Both the position numbers and the translations under genes were made by a program. A stretch of DNA of 34,533 nucleotides, from positions 1 through 34,533 of the forward strand of contig NZ_JAGPXY010000070.1 in the NCBI RefSeq assembly GCF_018070325.1. Direction: 5' to 3'. Below the pieces are notes generated by a model. It did no database searches. It saw only the letters and a program-made list of their open reading frames with translations, and was not told the DNA's origin. This DNA comes from Micromonospora sp. H61. Its GTDB lineage: Bacteria > Actinomycetota > Actinomycetes > Mycobacteriales > Micromonosporaceae. Numbering within the stretch: the stretch's first letter is position 1; each line of letters opens with the position of its first letter. Shown piece after piece: positions 16,208 through 23,669 of the stretch.

Positions 16208-17062
16208 TCAACCCTCGTCGAACACCTCGGCGACCACCTGGCCGGCGCGGTTCTGCCGGCCGTCCACCCGGCCCCACGAGCCGTCGCGGGCCGTCCACTC
16301 CAGGTCGCCGAAGCGGACCCGCTTCACACCGTGGTCCTGGGCGTGCGAGACCAACCAGTGCGCGTACCGCCAGCCGTCACGCTGGTCGCCCGGAGTCACC
16401 GCCAGCCCGGTCGGGTCGGTCGGGTCGGTGCCCTTGAGCCCCCAGTCGAGCACCAGGTTGCGGGTCAGTTGCGCGGCCGCCGCCGCGCCGTGCATCGCCG
16501 GGGTGCGTCCCACCGAGCAGGCGACCGCGCCGCTGGCGTCGCCGAGCAGGGCCCGGCTGAGCACCTCGGAGTCGTCTGCCCACTTCTGGTACGCCTCGGG
16601 GAACGCCGAGCGCTGCACCCGCTGGGCGGCGTCGGTGACCCGCATCTCCTCCCAGCCGCGCACCTTCTTGAGGGCCGCGTAGAACCGGTTGGCCGCGTAA
16701 CGCGGGTCGCGGATCTGCGCCGGAGTGCCCCAGCCCTGGCTTGGCCGCTGCTGGAACAGGCCGATCGAGTCGCGGTCGCCGTTGGCGAGGTTGCGCAGCC
16801 CGGACTCCTGGTACGCGGTGGCGAGCGCGACCACGACGGCCCGCTCGGGCATTCCACGCTTCGCGCCGATCGCGGCGATGGTCGCCGCGTTGGCCATCTG
16901 GTCGGCGTCCAGGGCGACCCGTCCGTCGGCCTGCACTGTGCACTTCCGCGTCACCAGCGGCAACGTGAGGTTGTCGCCGACCTGCCGTACGACGAGCCAG
17001 ATCGCGATCACGGCGACGAGGATGAGCACCACTCCACCCGCCACGGTTGCCCGAGTTCGCAC
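16208..17062 (-). CDS. Membrane-anchored lysozyme/transglycosylase-fold protein
   Basis: The 284-aa product has one N-terminal membrane helix (V-A-G-G-V-V-L-I-L-V-A-V-I-A-I-W-L, residues ~7-25) with a short Arg-containing cytoplasmic end, so the rest should be outside the membrane. The extracytoplasmic part contains a lysozyme-like signature: A-Y-Q-E-S-G-L-R-N-L followed by D-S-I-G-L-F-Q-Q-R-P-S-Q-G-W-G, in which the Glu of Q-E-S would be the catalytic acid of a lytic transglycosylase. Two cysteines may form a disulphide. GTG 17062 has a GGGGGTG ribosome-binding site 5 nt upstream; GTG 17068 is an alternative. Such proteins are common in Micromonosporaceae, mostly labelled hypothetical. Activity on peptidoglycan is an inference. 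Confidence 0.82.
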   Translation of the reverse strand: MRTRATVAGGVVLILVAVIAIWLVVRQVGDNLTLPLVTRKCTVQADGRVALDADQMANAATIAAIGAKRGMPERAVVVALATAYQESGLRNLANGDRDSIGLFQQRPSQGWGTPAQIRDPRYAANRFYAALKKVRGWEEMRVTDAAQRVQRSAFPEAYQKWADDSEVLSRALLGDASGAVACSVGRTPAMHGAAAAAQLTRNLVLDWGLKGTDPTDPTGLAVTPGDQRDGWRYAHWLVSHAQDHGVKRVRFGDLEWTARDGSWGRVDGRQNRAGQVVAEVFDEG

Positions 17063-17268
17063 CCACACCCCCAGATCGACAGTTCGCCAAGCGTACGTCC
17101 CCGCAGGCCCTTCCCGGGTCGTCCGTGTGGTTCGGGCCAAACCTGGCCGACTCCGACCGGTTCGGGGTCGGCTCCGCTGTCGCGTACCGGTTGGCGACGT
17201 TCCCGCTCCGGTGGCGATCTCACCTGCCAGTCGTTCTGTCGCCCTTCCCGGTGCGGGCTGTCGTGACG

Positions 17269-17297
17269 GGGGCGCCGCCGAACGACGGTGGCACCCC
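17269..17297 (-). terminator. Terminator of the enoyl-CoA hydratase gene
   Basis: Arms 17269-17279 and 17287-17297 pair over 11 positions (with G-T wobble) around a 7-nt loop, 6 nt after the minus-strand stop. There is no T tract. The rest of 17063-17302 shows no gene; a second imperfect hairpin lies at about 17147-17173. Confidence 0.5.
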
Positions 17298-17302
17298 GAT
17301 CA

Positions 17303-18091
17303 TCAGTCGTCGAGAGCGGGCACCCAGCGCGCCGGTCGCTTCTCGCGGAACGCGGTGACCCCCTCGCGCCCCTCGTCGGAGAGGAAGAAACCGGTCGAGA
17401 CGGCGGAGAGTCGGGCCAGGTCGGCGCGCAGCTCGGCGGTACCCGGTCGGCGCAGCAGCTCCTTGGCGCCGGCCAGCGCCCCGGGCGCGCCGCGCACCAG
17501 CGAGTCGCAGTAGCCCCGTACCGCGCCGTCCAACCCGTCCGCCGGGACCGAGGCCGTCACCAGGCCGATCTCGGCGGCCCGGCGACCGTCGAAGGTGTCC
17601 CCGGTCAGGTACAGCTCGGCGGCGGCGCGGGGGTGCAGCCGGGGCAGCACTGTCGCCGAGATGACCGCCGGGATCACCCCGATGCGCACCTCGGTGAACG
17701 CGAACGTCGCCTCGTCGGCGCAGACCGCCAGGTCGGCGGCGGCGATCAGGCCCAGCCCACCGGCCCGCGCCGGCCCGCCGACCCGAGCCAGCACCGGCTT
17801 CGGGCACTCCCACAGCGCCGCGAGCACGTCACCCAGCATTCCGGCCGGCACCGTCCCGCTGGCGTACGCCGCGGCGGTCTCCTTCAGGTCCGCGCCGGAG
17901 CAGAAGACCGGGCCGGTGTGGTCGAGCACGATCACGCGGACCGCCTCGTCGGCGACCGCGTCCGCCAGCCCGGCCAGCAGTTGGGTCATCAGGCCGGTGG
18001 AGAGCGCGTTGCGGTTGTGTGGGCTGTCCAGGGTGAGGGTGGTCACCCCACGGGCCGTGGCGACCCGCACGAGGACGTCGGGAGAGGTCAT
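17303..18091 (-). CDS. Enoyl-CoA hydratase/isomerase family protein
   Basis: This is a 262-aa crotonase-fold protein acting on acyl-CoA thioesters. Family features include L-D-S-P-H-N-R-N-A-L-S near the N-terminus, the oxyanion-hole segments C-S-G-A-D-L-K-E and G-G-P-A-R-A-G-G-L-G-L, and F-T-E-V-R-I-G-V-I-P in the active-site region. One of the two usual catalytic glutamates is seen in F-T-E-V; the second is not obvious, as often in isomerase or methylglutaconyl-CoA hydratase-type members. The start at 18091 is favoured over ATG 18112 because a TAGTGT -10 box lies exactly 7 nt upstream. It is divergent from hemW with only 19 nt between start codons. The pathway (leucine or fatty-acid breakdown, or other) is not determinable. 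Confidence 0.9.
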   Translation of the reverse strand: MTSPDVLVRVATARGVTTLTLDSPHNRNALSTGLMTQLLAGLADAVADEAVRVIVLDHTGPVFCSGADLKETAAAYASGTVPAGMLGDVLAALWECPKPVLARVGGPARAGGLGLIAAADLAVCADEATFAFTEVRIGVIPAVISATVLPRLHPRAAAELYLTGDTFDGRRAAEIGLVTASVPADGLDGAVRGYCDSLVRGAPGALAGAKELLRRPGTAELRADLARLSAVSTGFFLSDEGREGVTAFREKRPARWVPALDD

Positions 18092-18110
18092 GCCGGGCAC
18101 ACTAGTGGCC
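18092..18110. promoter_or_regulatory. Overlapping divergent leaderless promoters (hydratase/hemW)
   Basis: On the minus strand TAGTGT (18104-18099) is followed by 7 nt and the hydratase ATG. On the plus strand CACACT (18098-18103) is followed by 7 nt and the hemW ATG. The two boxes occupy almost the same bases. GCCGGGCA (18092-18099) and TGCCCGGC (18112-18119) form a perfect 8-bp inverted repeat around them. Confidence 0.5.
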
Positions 18111-19334
18111 ATGCCCGGCGTCCTTCCAGATGGTGAGACCGTCCCCGTCGACGGATCGTTGCCCGCCACCGCCACCGCGGCGGTCGGCGCGCGCGGCTTC
18201 GGCGTGTACGTGCACGTGCCGTTCTGCGCCAGCCGCTGCGGATACTGCGACTTCAACACCTACACCGCCGCCGAACTGGGCGGCGGTGCCAGCCGCGAGG
18301 GGTACGCGGACACGGTGCTGGCCGAGCTGAGGCTCGCCGCCCGGGTGCTCGGCGACACCCCGCCGCCCCGGGTCGACACCGTCTTCGTCGGTGGCGGCAC
18401 GCCCACCCTGCTCCCCGCCGACGACCTGGCCCGCATCCTCGACGGCATCGACCGCACCTGGGGGCTGGCCGCCGACGCCGAGGTGACCACCGAGGCCAAC
18501 CCCGAGTCGGTCACCCCGGAATCGTTGAAGCTGCTGCGGGCCGCCGGCTACACCCGGATCTCGCTGGGCATGCAGTCCGCCTCCCCGGGGGTGCTGGCGA
18601 TCCTGGACCGCAAACACAGCGCCGGCCGGGCCACCGCCGCCGCCCTGGAGGCGCGCGACGCCGGGTTCGAGCACGTCAACCTGGACCTGATCTACGGCAC
18701 CCCGGGGGAGCGGGCCGAGGACTTCGCCGCCTCGCTGGAGCAGGTCGTCGCCGCCGGGGTGGACCACGTCAGCGCCTACGCCCTGATCGTCGAGGACGGC
18801 ACCCGGCTCGCCGCCCGGATGCGACGCGGCGAGCTGGCGTACCCCAGTGACGACGTGGCCGCGGACCGCTACCTGGCCGCGGAGGCCGCGCTCGACGCGG
18901 CCGGTCTCTCCTGGTACGAGGTCTCCAACTGGGCCCGCACCGAGGAGGCCCGCTGCCGGCACAACCTGCTCTACTGGACCGGCGCGGACTGGTGGGGGCT
19001 GGGGCCGGGGGCGCACAGCCACGTGGGTGGGGTGCGCTGGTGGAACGTGAAACACCCCTCGGCGTACGCCCAGCGGTTGGCCGCCGGCGCGTCTCCCGGC
19101 CTGGCCCGGGAGGTGCTGACTGTCGACGAGGCGCACATGGAGGACGTGATGCTCCGGCTGCGGCTGGCCAGCGGCCTCCCGTTGGCGGTGCTCGATGCCA
19201 CCGGCCGGGCCGGCGCCGAGCGGGCGCTGGCCGGCGGTCTACTGGCCGCCGACGAGTACGCCGCCGGCCGGGCGGTGCTCACACTGCGCGGGCGGCTGCT
19301 CGCCGACGCGGTCGTCCGCGATCTGCTGCCCTGA
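18111..19334 (+). CDS. hemW: HemW, radical SAM haem chaperone (formerly annotated as coproporphyrinogen III oxidase)
   Basis: This radical-SAM protein binds haem and is thought to deliver it to membrane haem proteins. The 407-aa product has the CX3CX2C cluster motif F-C-A-S-R-C-G-Y-C (Cys39, Cys43, Cys46), the V-G-G-G-T-P-T segment, S-L-G-M-Q-S in the barrel and D-L-I-Y-G-T-P-G, all as in HemW. The fourth cysteine of true HemN (CX3CX2CXC) is absent, since the motif continues C-D-F, which supports HemW rather than the oxidase. The ATG at 18111 follows a CACACT -10-like box by 7 nt. Its place between lepA and hrcA-dnaJ is the standard actinobacterial arrangement, although here several other genes are inserted between lepA and hemW. 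Confidence 0.95.
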   Translation: MPGVLPDGETVPVDGSLPATATAAVGARGFGVYVHVPFCASRCGYCDFNTYTAAELGGGASREGYADTVLAELRLAARVLGDTPPPRVDTVFVGGGTPTLLPADDLARILDGIDRTWGLAADAEVTTEANPESVTPESLKLLRAAGYTRISLGMQSASPGVLAILDRKHSAGRATAAALEARDAGFEHVNLDLIYGTPGERAEDFAASLEQVVAAGVDHVSAYALIVEDGTRLAARMRRGELAYPSDDVAADRYLAAEAALDAAGLSWYEVSNWARTEEARCRHNLLYWTGADWWGLGPGAHSHVGGVRWWNVKHPSAYAQRLAAGASPGLAREVLTVDEAHMEDVMLRLRLASGLPLAVLDATGRAGAERALAGGLLAADEYAAGRAVLTLRGRLLADAVVRDLLP

Positions 19335-19367
19335 GTGGCCCACCGCCCCCGGGGCCGGGACAGCGGC

Positions 19368-19403
19368 GAACCGGTCCGGCCGGGGGAGCGGCCGGCCCGG
19401 TTC
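19368..19403. terminator. Bidirectional terminator between hemW and the DUF4870 gene
   Basis: GAACCGGTCCGGCC (19368-19381) pairs with GGCCGGCCCGGTTC (19390-19403), 14 bp with one mismatch and an 8-nt loop. The right arm includes two bases of the minus-strand stop codon at 19402-19404. Confidence 0.7.
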
Positions 19404-20028
19404 ACTTGATGAAGTTGGCAGTCATCGGGTAGCGGTACGGGGTGCCCTCGTTGGCCTTGATGCCGGCGATGATCCCGAACAGGATCTGGATCACCACGAC
19501 GGCGATGCTGGGCAGGAAGAGCAGGCACCAGCTCACGAAGAGCAGCACGAACGCGATGATCGACCAGAGGATCTGGAAGTTCAGGGCGGCGAGGGCGTGC
19601 GCCCGGACGGTCGGCGACTGCTGGCCGCGGGCCAGGTAGGCGATCAGCGGGGCGACGAAGCCCAGCGGACCGAAGCTGACCAGCGCGCCGAGAGCGCCGC
19701 CGAAGTGCGCGACCAACGCCCAGGTCTTGTCCTCGTTGTTGGCGTAGCCGCCGCCGGGGCCGCCGTAGGCCCCACCGGCCGGATAGCCGCCGGGCGGTGG
19801 GTAGCCCCCGGGCGGGGGGTAGCCGCCTGCCGGAGGGTAGCCGCCTGACGGCGGTTGGTCACCGGTGGGCGGCGGATAGCCACCGGCCGGGGGATAGCCG
19901 GCCGGGCCGGGCGCCCCGGACAGTGGTGCGGTGGGTGGCTCGGCCGACGGGGACGGGCCTGGGGAGGTGGGCTCCGGCGGGTAGTTGCCGGGGTCGCCCG
20001 ACCCGGGAGGGCGAGGAGGTTCAGTCAT
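19402..20028 (-). CDS. DUF4870 domain membrane protein with Gly-Tyr-Pro repeats
   Basis: The 208-aa product has two parts. Residues 1-100 are disordered and rich in Pro, Gly and Tyr, with about seven G-G-Y-P-P-type repeats. Residues ~104-208 form a DUF4870 domain with three to four hydrophobic helices and the conserved H-A-L-A-A-L-N-F-Q segment. Such proteins are widespread in actinobacteria; the function is unknown, and the tyrosine/proline-rich tail could be a protein-interaction or phase-separating region in the cytoplasm (inference). The start at 20028 is supported by a TACCGT -10 box 7 nt upstream and the absence of a Shine-Dalgarno site. It is convergent with hemW and divergent from hrcA. 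Confidence 0.88.
   Translation of the reverse strand: MTEPPRPPGSGDPGNYPPEPTSPGPSPSAEPPTAPLSGAPGPAGYPPAGGYPPPTGDQPPSGGYPPAGGYPPPGGYPPPGGYPAGGAYGGPGGGYANNEDKTWALVAHFGGALGALVSFGPLGFVAPLIAYLARGQQSPTVRAHALAALNFQILWSIIAFVLLFVSWCLLFLPSIAVVVIQILFGIIAGIKANEGTPYRYPMTANFIK
19760..19905. repeat. Imperfect tandem repeat encoding G-G-Y-P-P units
   Basis: An 18-24-nt motif, (G)GGGTAGCC(G/C)CC on the plus strand, recurs about seven times inside the DUF4870 gene and encodes the repeated Gly-Gly-Tyr-Pro-Pro units. Codon variation among copies shows it is older than the octamer tract at 12261. Confidence 0.7.
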
Positions 20029-20041
20029 GGATGTCACGGTA
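20029..20041 (-). promoter_or_regulatory. Leaderless promoter of the DUF4870 gene
   Basis: Minus-strand TACCGT (20041-20036, TANNNT) is followed by 7 nt and the ATG at 20028, so the mRNA should begin at the start codon. Confidence 0.55.
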
Positions 20042-20167
20042 GGTGCCAGTGGCAACGCCGCACCAGAGCGACACCGCCCGGCAGTGTGGGCCGATCGGCC
20101 CAACGCCGGTGGCGTGGGCCGCACCGACGGGTGGCCGTTGATCATCGCGTCGGGGGGCCCGCCGACG

Positions 20168-20173
20168 TAGACT
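20168..20173 (+). promoter_or_regulatory. Candidate -10 box of hrcA
   Basis: TAGACT fits TANNNT and overlaps the first two bases of the CIRCE element, so HrcA binding would block it. TTGATC (20138-20143) is too far upstream (24 nt) for a normal -35. Confidence 0.45.
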
Positions 20174-20198
20174 GGCACTCGTTACAGTCGAGTGCCAG
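20172..20198 (+). promoter_or_regulatory. CIRCE operator (HrcA binding site)
   Basis: CTGGCACTC (20172-20180), a 9-nt spacer and GAGTGCCAG (20190-20198) form a perfect 9-bp inverted repeat. The CIRCE consensus is TTAGCACTC-N9-GAGTGCTAA; 7 of 9 positions match in each arm, and the two differences are compensating so the symmetry is kept. It lies 57 nt before hrcA. Confidence 0.92.
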
Positions 20199-20254
20199 GA
20201 CGGCCCGGCCGGCCCAGAGCGCCGGCGGCCGACGTGCGACAGGAGGTGCGGAGG

Positions 20255-21277
20255 ATGGGTCTCGACGACCGGAAACTCGCAGTGCTCCGCGCCATCGTCG
20301 AAGACTACGTCTCCACCCAGGAGCCGGTCGGCAGCAAGGCGCTGGTCGAGCGGCACCAGCTCGGGGTCTCCCCGGCCACGGTCCGCAACGACATGGCCGT
20401 GCTGGAGGAGGAGGGCTACATCCGGCAGCCGCACACCAGTGCCGGCCGGGTGCCCACCGACCGCGGCTATCGCCTCTTCGTCGACCGGTTGTCCCGGGTC
20501 AAGCCGCTCAGCCCGGCCGAGCGCCGGGCCATCGAGCGATTCCTGGTCGGCGCTGTCGACCTCGACGACGTGGTGCACCGCACAGTGCGGTTGCTCGCCC
20601 AGCTGACCCGGCAGGTCGCCGTCGTGCAGTACCCGAGCCTGGCCCGCTCCTCGGTGCGTCACCTGGAGCTGGTGCCGATCTCCACCACCCGGCTGATGCT
20701 CGTCATGATCGCCGACACCGGGCGGGTGGAGCAGCGACTCGTGGAGCTGCCCGGGCCGGTGCCCGCCGCCGACGTCACCGACCTGCGCCGCCTGATCAAC
20801 GAGAAGCTCGCCAACGCCCGGCTGTCCGAGACGCCACCGCTGGTGCAGGCGCTGGTCGAGGAAGCGCCGACCGGCCTGCGTCCGACAATGACCACGCTCG
20901 CCACCGTCCTGCTGGAGACGCTCGTCGAGCGGCACGAGGAGCGGATCGCGCTCGCCGGCACCGCGAACCTCACCCGGGGTGGCCTGCTCGACTTCCAGGG
21001 CTCCCTGCGGCCGATCCTCGAGGCTCTGGAGGAGGAGGTCGTGCTGCTCAAGCTCATCGGTGAGACCGAGCCGAGCACGACCCGGGTGCTGATCGGCGAC
21101 GAGAACGAGTTCGACAACCTGCGCGCCGCCTCGGTGGTCAGCACCGGGTACGGCCCGGGCACCACCATCGTGGGCGGCCTGGGGGTGCTGGGGCCCACCC
21201 GGATGGACTACCCCGGCAACATCGCCACGGTACGCGCCGTGGCACGCTACGTGGGCGAGTTGCTGGCCCAGAACTGA
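20255..21277 (+). CDS. hrcA: Heat-inducible transcription repressor HrcA
   Basis: HrcA represses chaperone genes by binding CIRCE and releases it on heat shock when GroEL is engaged. The 340-aa product has the N-terminal winged helix (E-P-V-G-S-K-A-L-V, then V-S-P-A-T-V-R-N-D-M, the recognition helix) and H-T-S-A-G-R-V-P-T-D-R-G-Y-R, a family hallmark, near residue 70. The C-terminal GAF-like domain ends with G-P-T-R-M-D-Y. The ATG at 20255 has AGGAGGTG 7 nt upstream. The CIRCE site in its own leader indicates autoregulation, extending to dnaJ, which follows after 75 nt. Confidence 0.97.
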   Translation: MGLDDRKLAVLRAIVEDYVSTQEPVGSKALVERHQLGVSPATVRNDMAVLEEEGYIRQPHTSAGRVPTDRGYRLFVDRLSRVKPLSPAERRAIERFLVGAVDLDDVVHRTVRLLAQLTRQVAVVQYPSLARSSVRHLELVPISTTRLMLVMIADTGRVEQRLVELPGPVPAADVTDLRRLINEKLANARLSETPPLVQALVEEAPTGLRPTMTTLATVLLETLVERHEERIALAGTANLTRGGLLDFQGSLRPILEALEEEVVLLKLIGETEPSTTRVLIGDENEFDNLRAASVVSTGYGPGTTIVGGLGVLGPTRMDYPGNIATVRAVARYVGELLAQN

Positions 21278-21352
21278 TTGGTCAGGGCCGATGCGGCCGG
21301 CTGCGGCCGCCGACCGGCGCAACGCGAGACGAACATGAGGACACGGAACGCA

Positions 21353-22498
21353 GTGGCCAGGGACTACTACGGCATTCTCGGTGTGAGCCGGGAAGCCTCC
21401 GACGACGAGATCAAGCGCGCCTACCGCAAGCTGGCGCGTCAGTTCCACCCGGACGTCAATCCGGACCCGGAGGCTCAGGAGAAGTTCAAGGACATCAACG
21501 CCGCGTACGAGGTCCTCTCGGACGACCGTAAGCGGCAGATCGTCGACCTGGGTGGCGACCCGCTCGCCCCGGGTGGCGGCGGCGCCGGCGGCCCGGGTGG
21601 CCCCGGAGGCGCCGGCCCGTTCGTCGGTTTCCAGGACATCATGGACGCGTTCTTCGGCGGTGCCGGAGGTGGTGCCCGTGGCCCACGGCCGCGTACCCGC
21701 CCGGGCGCCGACGCGATCCTGCGGCTCGAACTCGACCTGCACGAGACGGCCTTCGGCGTCGAGGCTCCGATCACCGTCGACACCGCAGTGCTCTGCACCA
21801 CCTGCTCCGGCGCTGGCACGGCCGCCGGCACGCACCTGGCGACCTGCGAGGCGTGCGGCGGTCGGGGCGAGGTGCAGTCGGTGCAGCGCACCTTCCTCGG
21901 CCAGGTGGTCTCCGCCCGGCCGTGCACCGTGTGCCAGGGCTACGGCACCACCATCCCGCACCCCTGCCCCACCTGCGCCGGCGACGGCCGGGTGCGGACC
22001 CGCCGTTCGCTGACCGTCAAGATCCCGGCCGGCGTCGAGGACGGCATGCGGATCCGGCTGGCCCAGCAGGGCGAGGTGGGCCCCGGCGGCGGCACCGCCG
22101 GCGACCTCTACGTGGAGATCCACGAGCGGCCGCACGACGTGTACTCCCGCAAGGGCGACGACCTGCACTGCCGGGTCACAGTGCCGATGACGGCGGCGGC
22201 GCTGGGCACCCGGCTGACCATCAAGACGCTGGACAGCGAAGAGACCGTCGACGTCAAGGCCGGCACCCAGCCGGCCAGCACGCTGCGACTGCGCGCCCGG
22301 GGCGTGCCGCACCTGCGCGGCACCGGCCGAGGCGACCTCTACGTGCACCTGGACGTGCGGACGCCGACCAAGCTCGACCCGGACCAGGAGAAGATGCTGC
22401 GCGACTTCGCCAAGACCCGTGGTGAGGAGGTCGCCGAGCTGTCCAAGCAGGGCGGCTTCTTCTCCCGGATGCGCGACGCGTTCAACGGGCACGCCTGA
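21353..22498 (+). CDS. dnaJ: Molecular chaperone DnaJ (Hsp40, type I)
   Basis: This co-chaperone of DnaK stimulates ATP hydrolysis and delivers unfolded clients. The 381-aa product has a J domain with H-P-D at residues 32-34, a Gly-rich linker (about 78-118), a zinc domain with four CXXCXGXG repeats (C-T-T-C-S-G-A-G, C-E-A-C-G-G-R-G, C-T-V-C-Q-G-Y-G, C-P-T-C-A-G-D-G, residues ~148-220) and the C-terminal substrate-binding domain. The GTG at 21353 gives the usual N-terminus (V-A-R-D-Y-Y-G); ATG 21335 would add six residues. It lies behind hrcA, matching the DnaJ2 class of actinobacteria rather than the one in the dnaK operon. rsmE follows immediately. Confidence 0.97.
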   Translation: MARDYYGILGVSREASDDEIKRAYRKLARQFHPDVNPDPEAQEKFKDINAAYEVLSDDRKRQIVDLGGDPLAPGGGGAGGPGGPGGAGPFVGFQDIMDAFFGGAGGGARGPRPRTRPGADAILRLELDLHETAFGVEAPITVDTAVLCTTCSGAGTAAGTHLATCEACGGRGEVQSVQRTFLGQVVSARPCTVCQGYGTTIPHPCPTCAGDGRVRTRRSLTVKIPAGVEDGMRIRLAQQGEVGPGGGTAGDLYVEIHERPHDVYSRKGDDLHCRVTVPMTAAALGTRLTIKTLDSEETVDVKAGTQPASTLRLRARGVPHLRGTGRGDLYVHLDVRTPTKLDPDQEKMLRDFAKTRGEEVAELSKQGGFFSRMRDAFNGHA

Positions 22499-22499
22499 G

Positions 22500-23234
22500 G
22501 TGTCCGCACCGCTGTTCCTGGTGGAGGCGCTGCCCACCGGCGACGCGCTGACCCTGGACGGCCCGGAGGGGCACCACGCCGCCACCGTGCAGCGGTTGCG
22601 CGTCGGCGAGGAGCTGCTGCTCGCCGACGGCCGGGGCGGCACCTCCGCCGCCGTGGTCACGGCCGTCGGCCGGGGCAGCCTGGAGGTCACCATCACCTCC
22701 CGGGGGTACGCGGACGCGCCCGTACCCCGTCTGGTGACAGTGCAGGGCATCGCCAAGGGCGACCGGGGTGAACTGGCCGTGCAGGCGATGACCGAGGTCG
22801 GGGTGGACGAGATCGTGCCCTGGGCGGCCTCGCGTTCGGTGACCCAGTGGCGCGGCGACCGGGGCGTACGCGCCCGGGAGAAGTGGGTGGCCACCGCCCG
22901 GGAGGCGGCCAAGCAGGCCCGCCGGCCGTGGCTGCCGGTGGTGGCCGGTGCGCCGGACGAGTCCACTGCCACTGTGGCCCGTCGGATCGCCGGTGCCGCC
23001 GCCGCGTTCGTGCTGCACGAGGAGGCCGAAGACCGGCTCACCACCGCCGAGTTGCCCTCCACCGGAGAGATCGTGCTGGTGGTCGGCCCGGAGGGGGGCA
23101 TCGCCCCGGCCGAGCTGACCGCCTTCGCCGAGGCCGGCGGGCGACCCGTACGCCTCGGACCGGCCGTGCTGCGCACCTCCACCGCCGGGGTGGCGGCCCT
23201 CAGCGTGCTCGCCGCCCGCCTCGGCCGCTGGTGA
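22500..23234 (+). CDS. rsmE: 16S rRNA (uracil1498-N3)-methyltransferase
   Basis: RsmE methylates U1498 in the decoding region of 16S rRNA. The 244-aa product has an N-terminal PUA-like barrel and a SPOUT methyltransferase domain. The SAM-binding knot is marked by V-V-G-P-E-G-G-I-A-P-A-E-L, and the C-terminal knot by L-R-T-S-T-A-G-V-A-A-L. E-G-H-H-A near residue 23 and A-K-G-D-R-G-E-L in the middle are also typical. The GTG start at 22500 is 1 nt after the dnaJ stop (22496-22498), so the gene is part of the hrcA-dnaJ unit and should respond to heat. Confidence 0.96.
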   Translation: MSAPLFLVEALPTGDALTLDGPEGHHAATVQRLRVGEELLLADGRGGTSAAVVTAVGRGSLEVTITSRGYADAPVPRLVTVQGIAKGDRGELAVQAMTEVGVDEIVPWAASRSVTQWRGDRGVRAREKWVATAREAAKQARRPWLPVVAGAPDESTATVARRIAGAAAAFVLHEEAEDRLTTAELPSTGEIVLVVGPEGGIAPAELTAFAEAGGRPVRLGPAVLRTSTAGVAALSVLAARLGRW

Positions 23235-23253
23235 CAGTGGGCTTTGGCTGGGT

Positions 23254-23525
23254 TCAGGGCCGGGGAAACACCGGCACCACCTCTTCCTCCGGCCCCAGGT
23301 CCAGCCCGGCCGGCCCGATGATCTGCGGGTCCGGTGCGCCGACCTCGCCTGGAGCAGCCGCTTGTCACGGTCGTACTCTTCGCGGTCCAGTCGCTCGTCG
23401 TACGGGTAGTCCTCGCGCCAGGTCTCGACGGGGGTGCCGTCGGGGCGGAGCAGGACAGGATCGTCGTCGTGGCCATCGGCCACCCGGTAGTCGGCGGTGA
23501 GGTCCAGCAGCGCGAGGTCGGCCAT
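23254..23525 (-). pseudogene. Polyphosphate kinase 2 remnant (N-terminal part, frameshifted)
   Basis: From the ATG at 23525 the minus strand encodes about 59 residues that resemble the N-terminus of actinobacterial PPK2, including P-V-E-T-W-R-E-D-Y-P-Y-D-E-R and E-E-Y-D-R-D-K-R-L-L-Q (ending at 23349). At exactly that point PPK2 continues with its catalytic core (Walker-type loops and lid, about 220 residues); here nothing of the core is found. In a different minus frame, 23256-23348 encodes an orderly acidic tail ending F-P-R-P-stop. The simplest reading is a large internal deletion that joined the gene's two ends out of frame. The PPK2 assignment rests on remembered family motifs; the tail is not independently identified. 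Confidence 0.6.
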
Positions 23526-23657
23526 GTCGGTGGGACTTACCCTCCCGCGAACCGCCAACCACCTCCCCGGCCGGGTGATCCGCCGGCGGTCGCACGAGAG
23601 CCCGCCGCGGACGGTCCAATGGCTGACAATCGATCAACCCTTGTGGATGGTCGCGCG

Positions 23658-23669
23658 TACCCTGGCGCG
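23658..23669 (+). promoter_or_regulatory. Leaderless promoter of the orphan membrane protein
   Basis: TACCCT (23658-23663, TANNNT) is followed by 6 nt and the GTG at 23670. This selects the GTG over the in-frame ATG at 23619, which lies upstream of the box. Confidence 0.5.

Noticed and set aside
18111..19334. Oxygen-independent coproporphyrinogen III oxidase (HemN)
   Set aside because: The CX3CX2C motif is followed by Asp-Phe instead of the extra Cys of true HemN; sequence and context fit HemW.
20138..20143. TTGATC as -35 of hrcA
   Set aside because: The distance to the TAGACT box is 24 nt, too long for a standard promoter.
20021..23476. Very long minus-strand open frame (1151 codons) antisense to hrcA, dnaJ and rsmE
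   Set aside because: It is the antisense of three unmistakable genes; the composition follows high-GC codon bias, and no family motif is present. Only the DUF4870 and ppk2-like parts of this strand are real.
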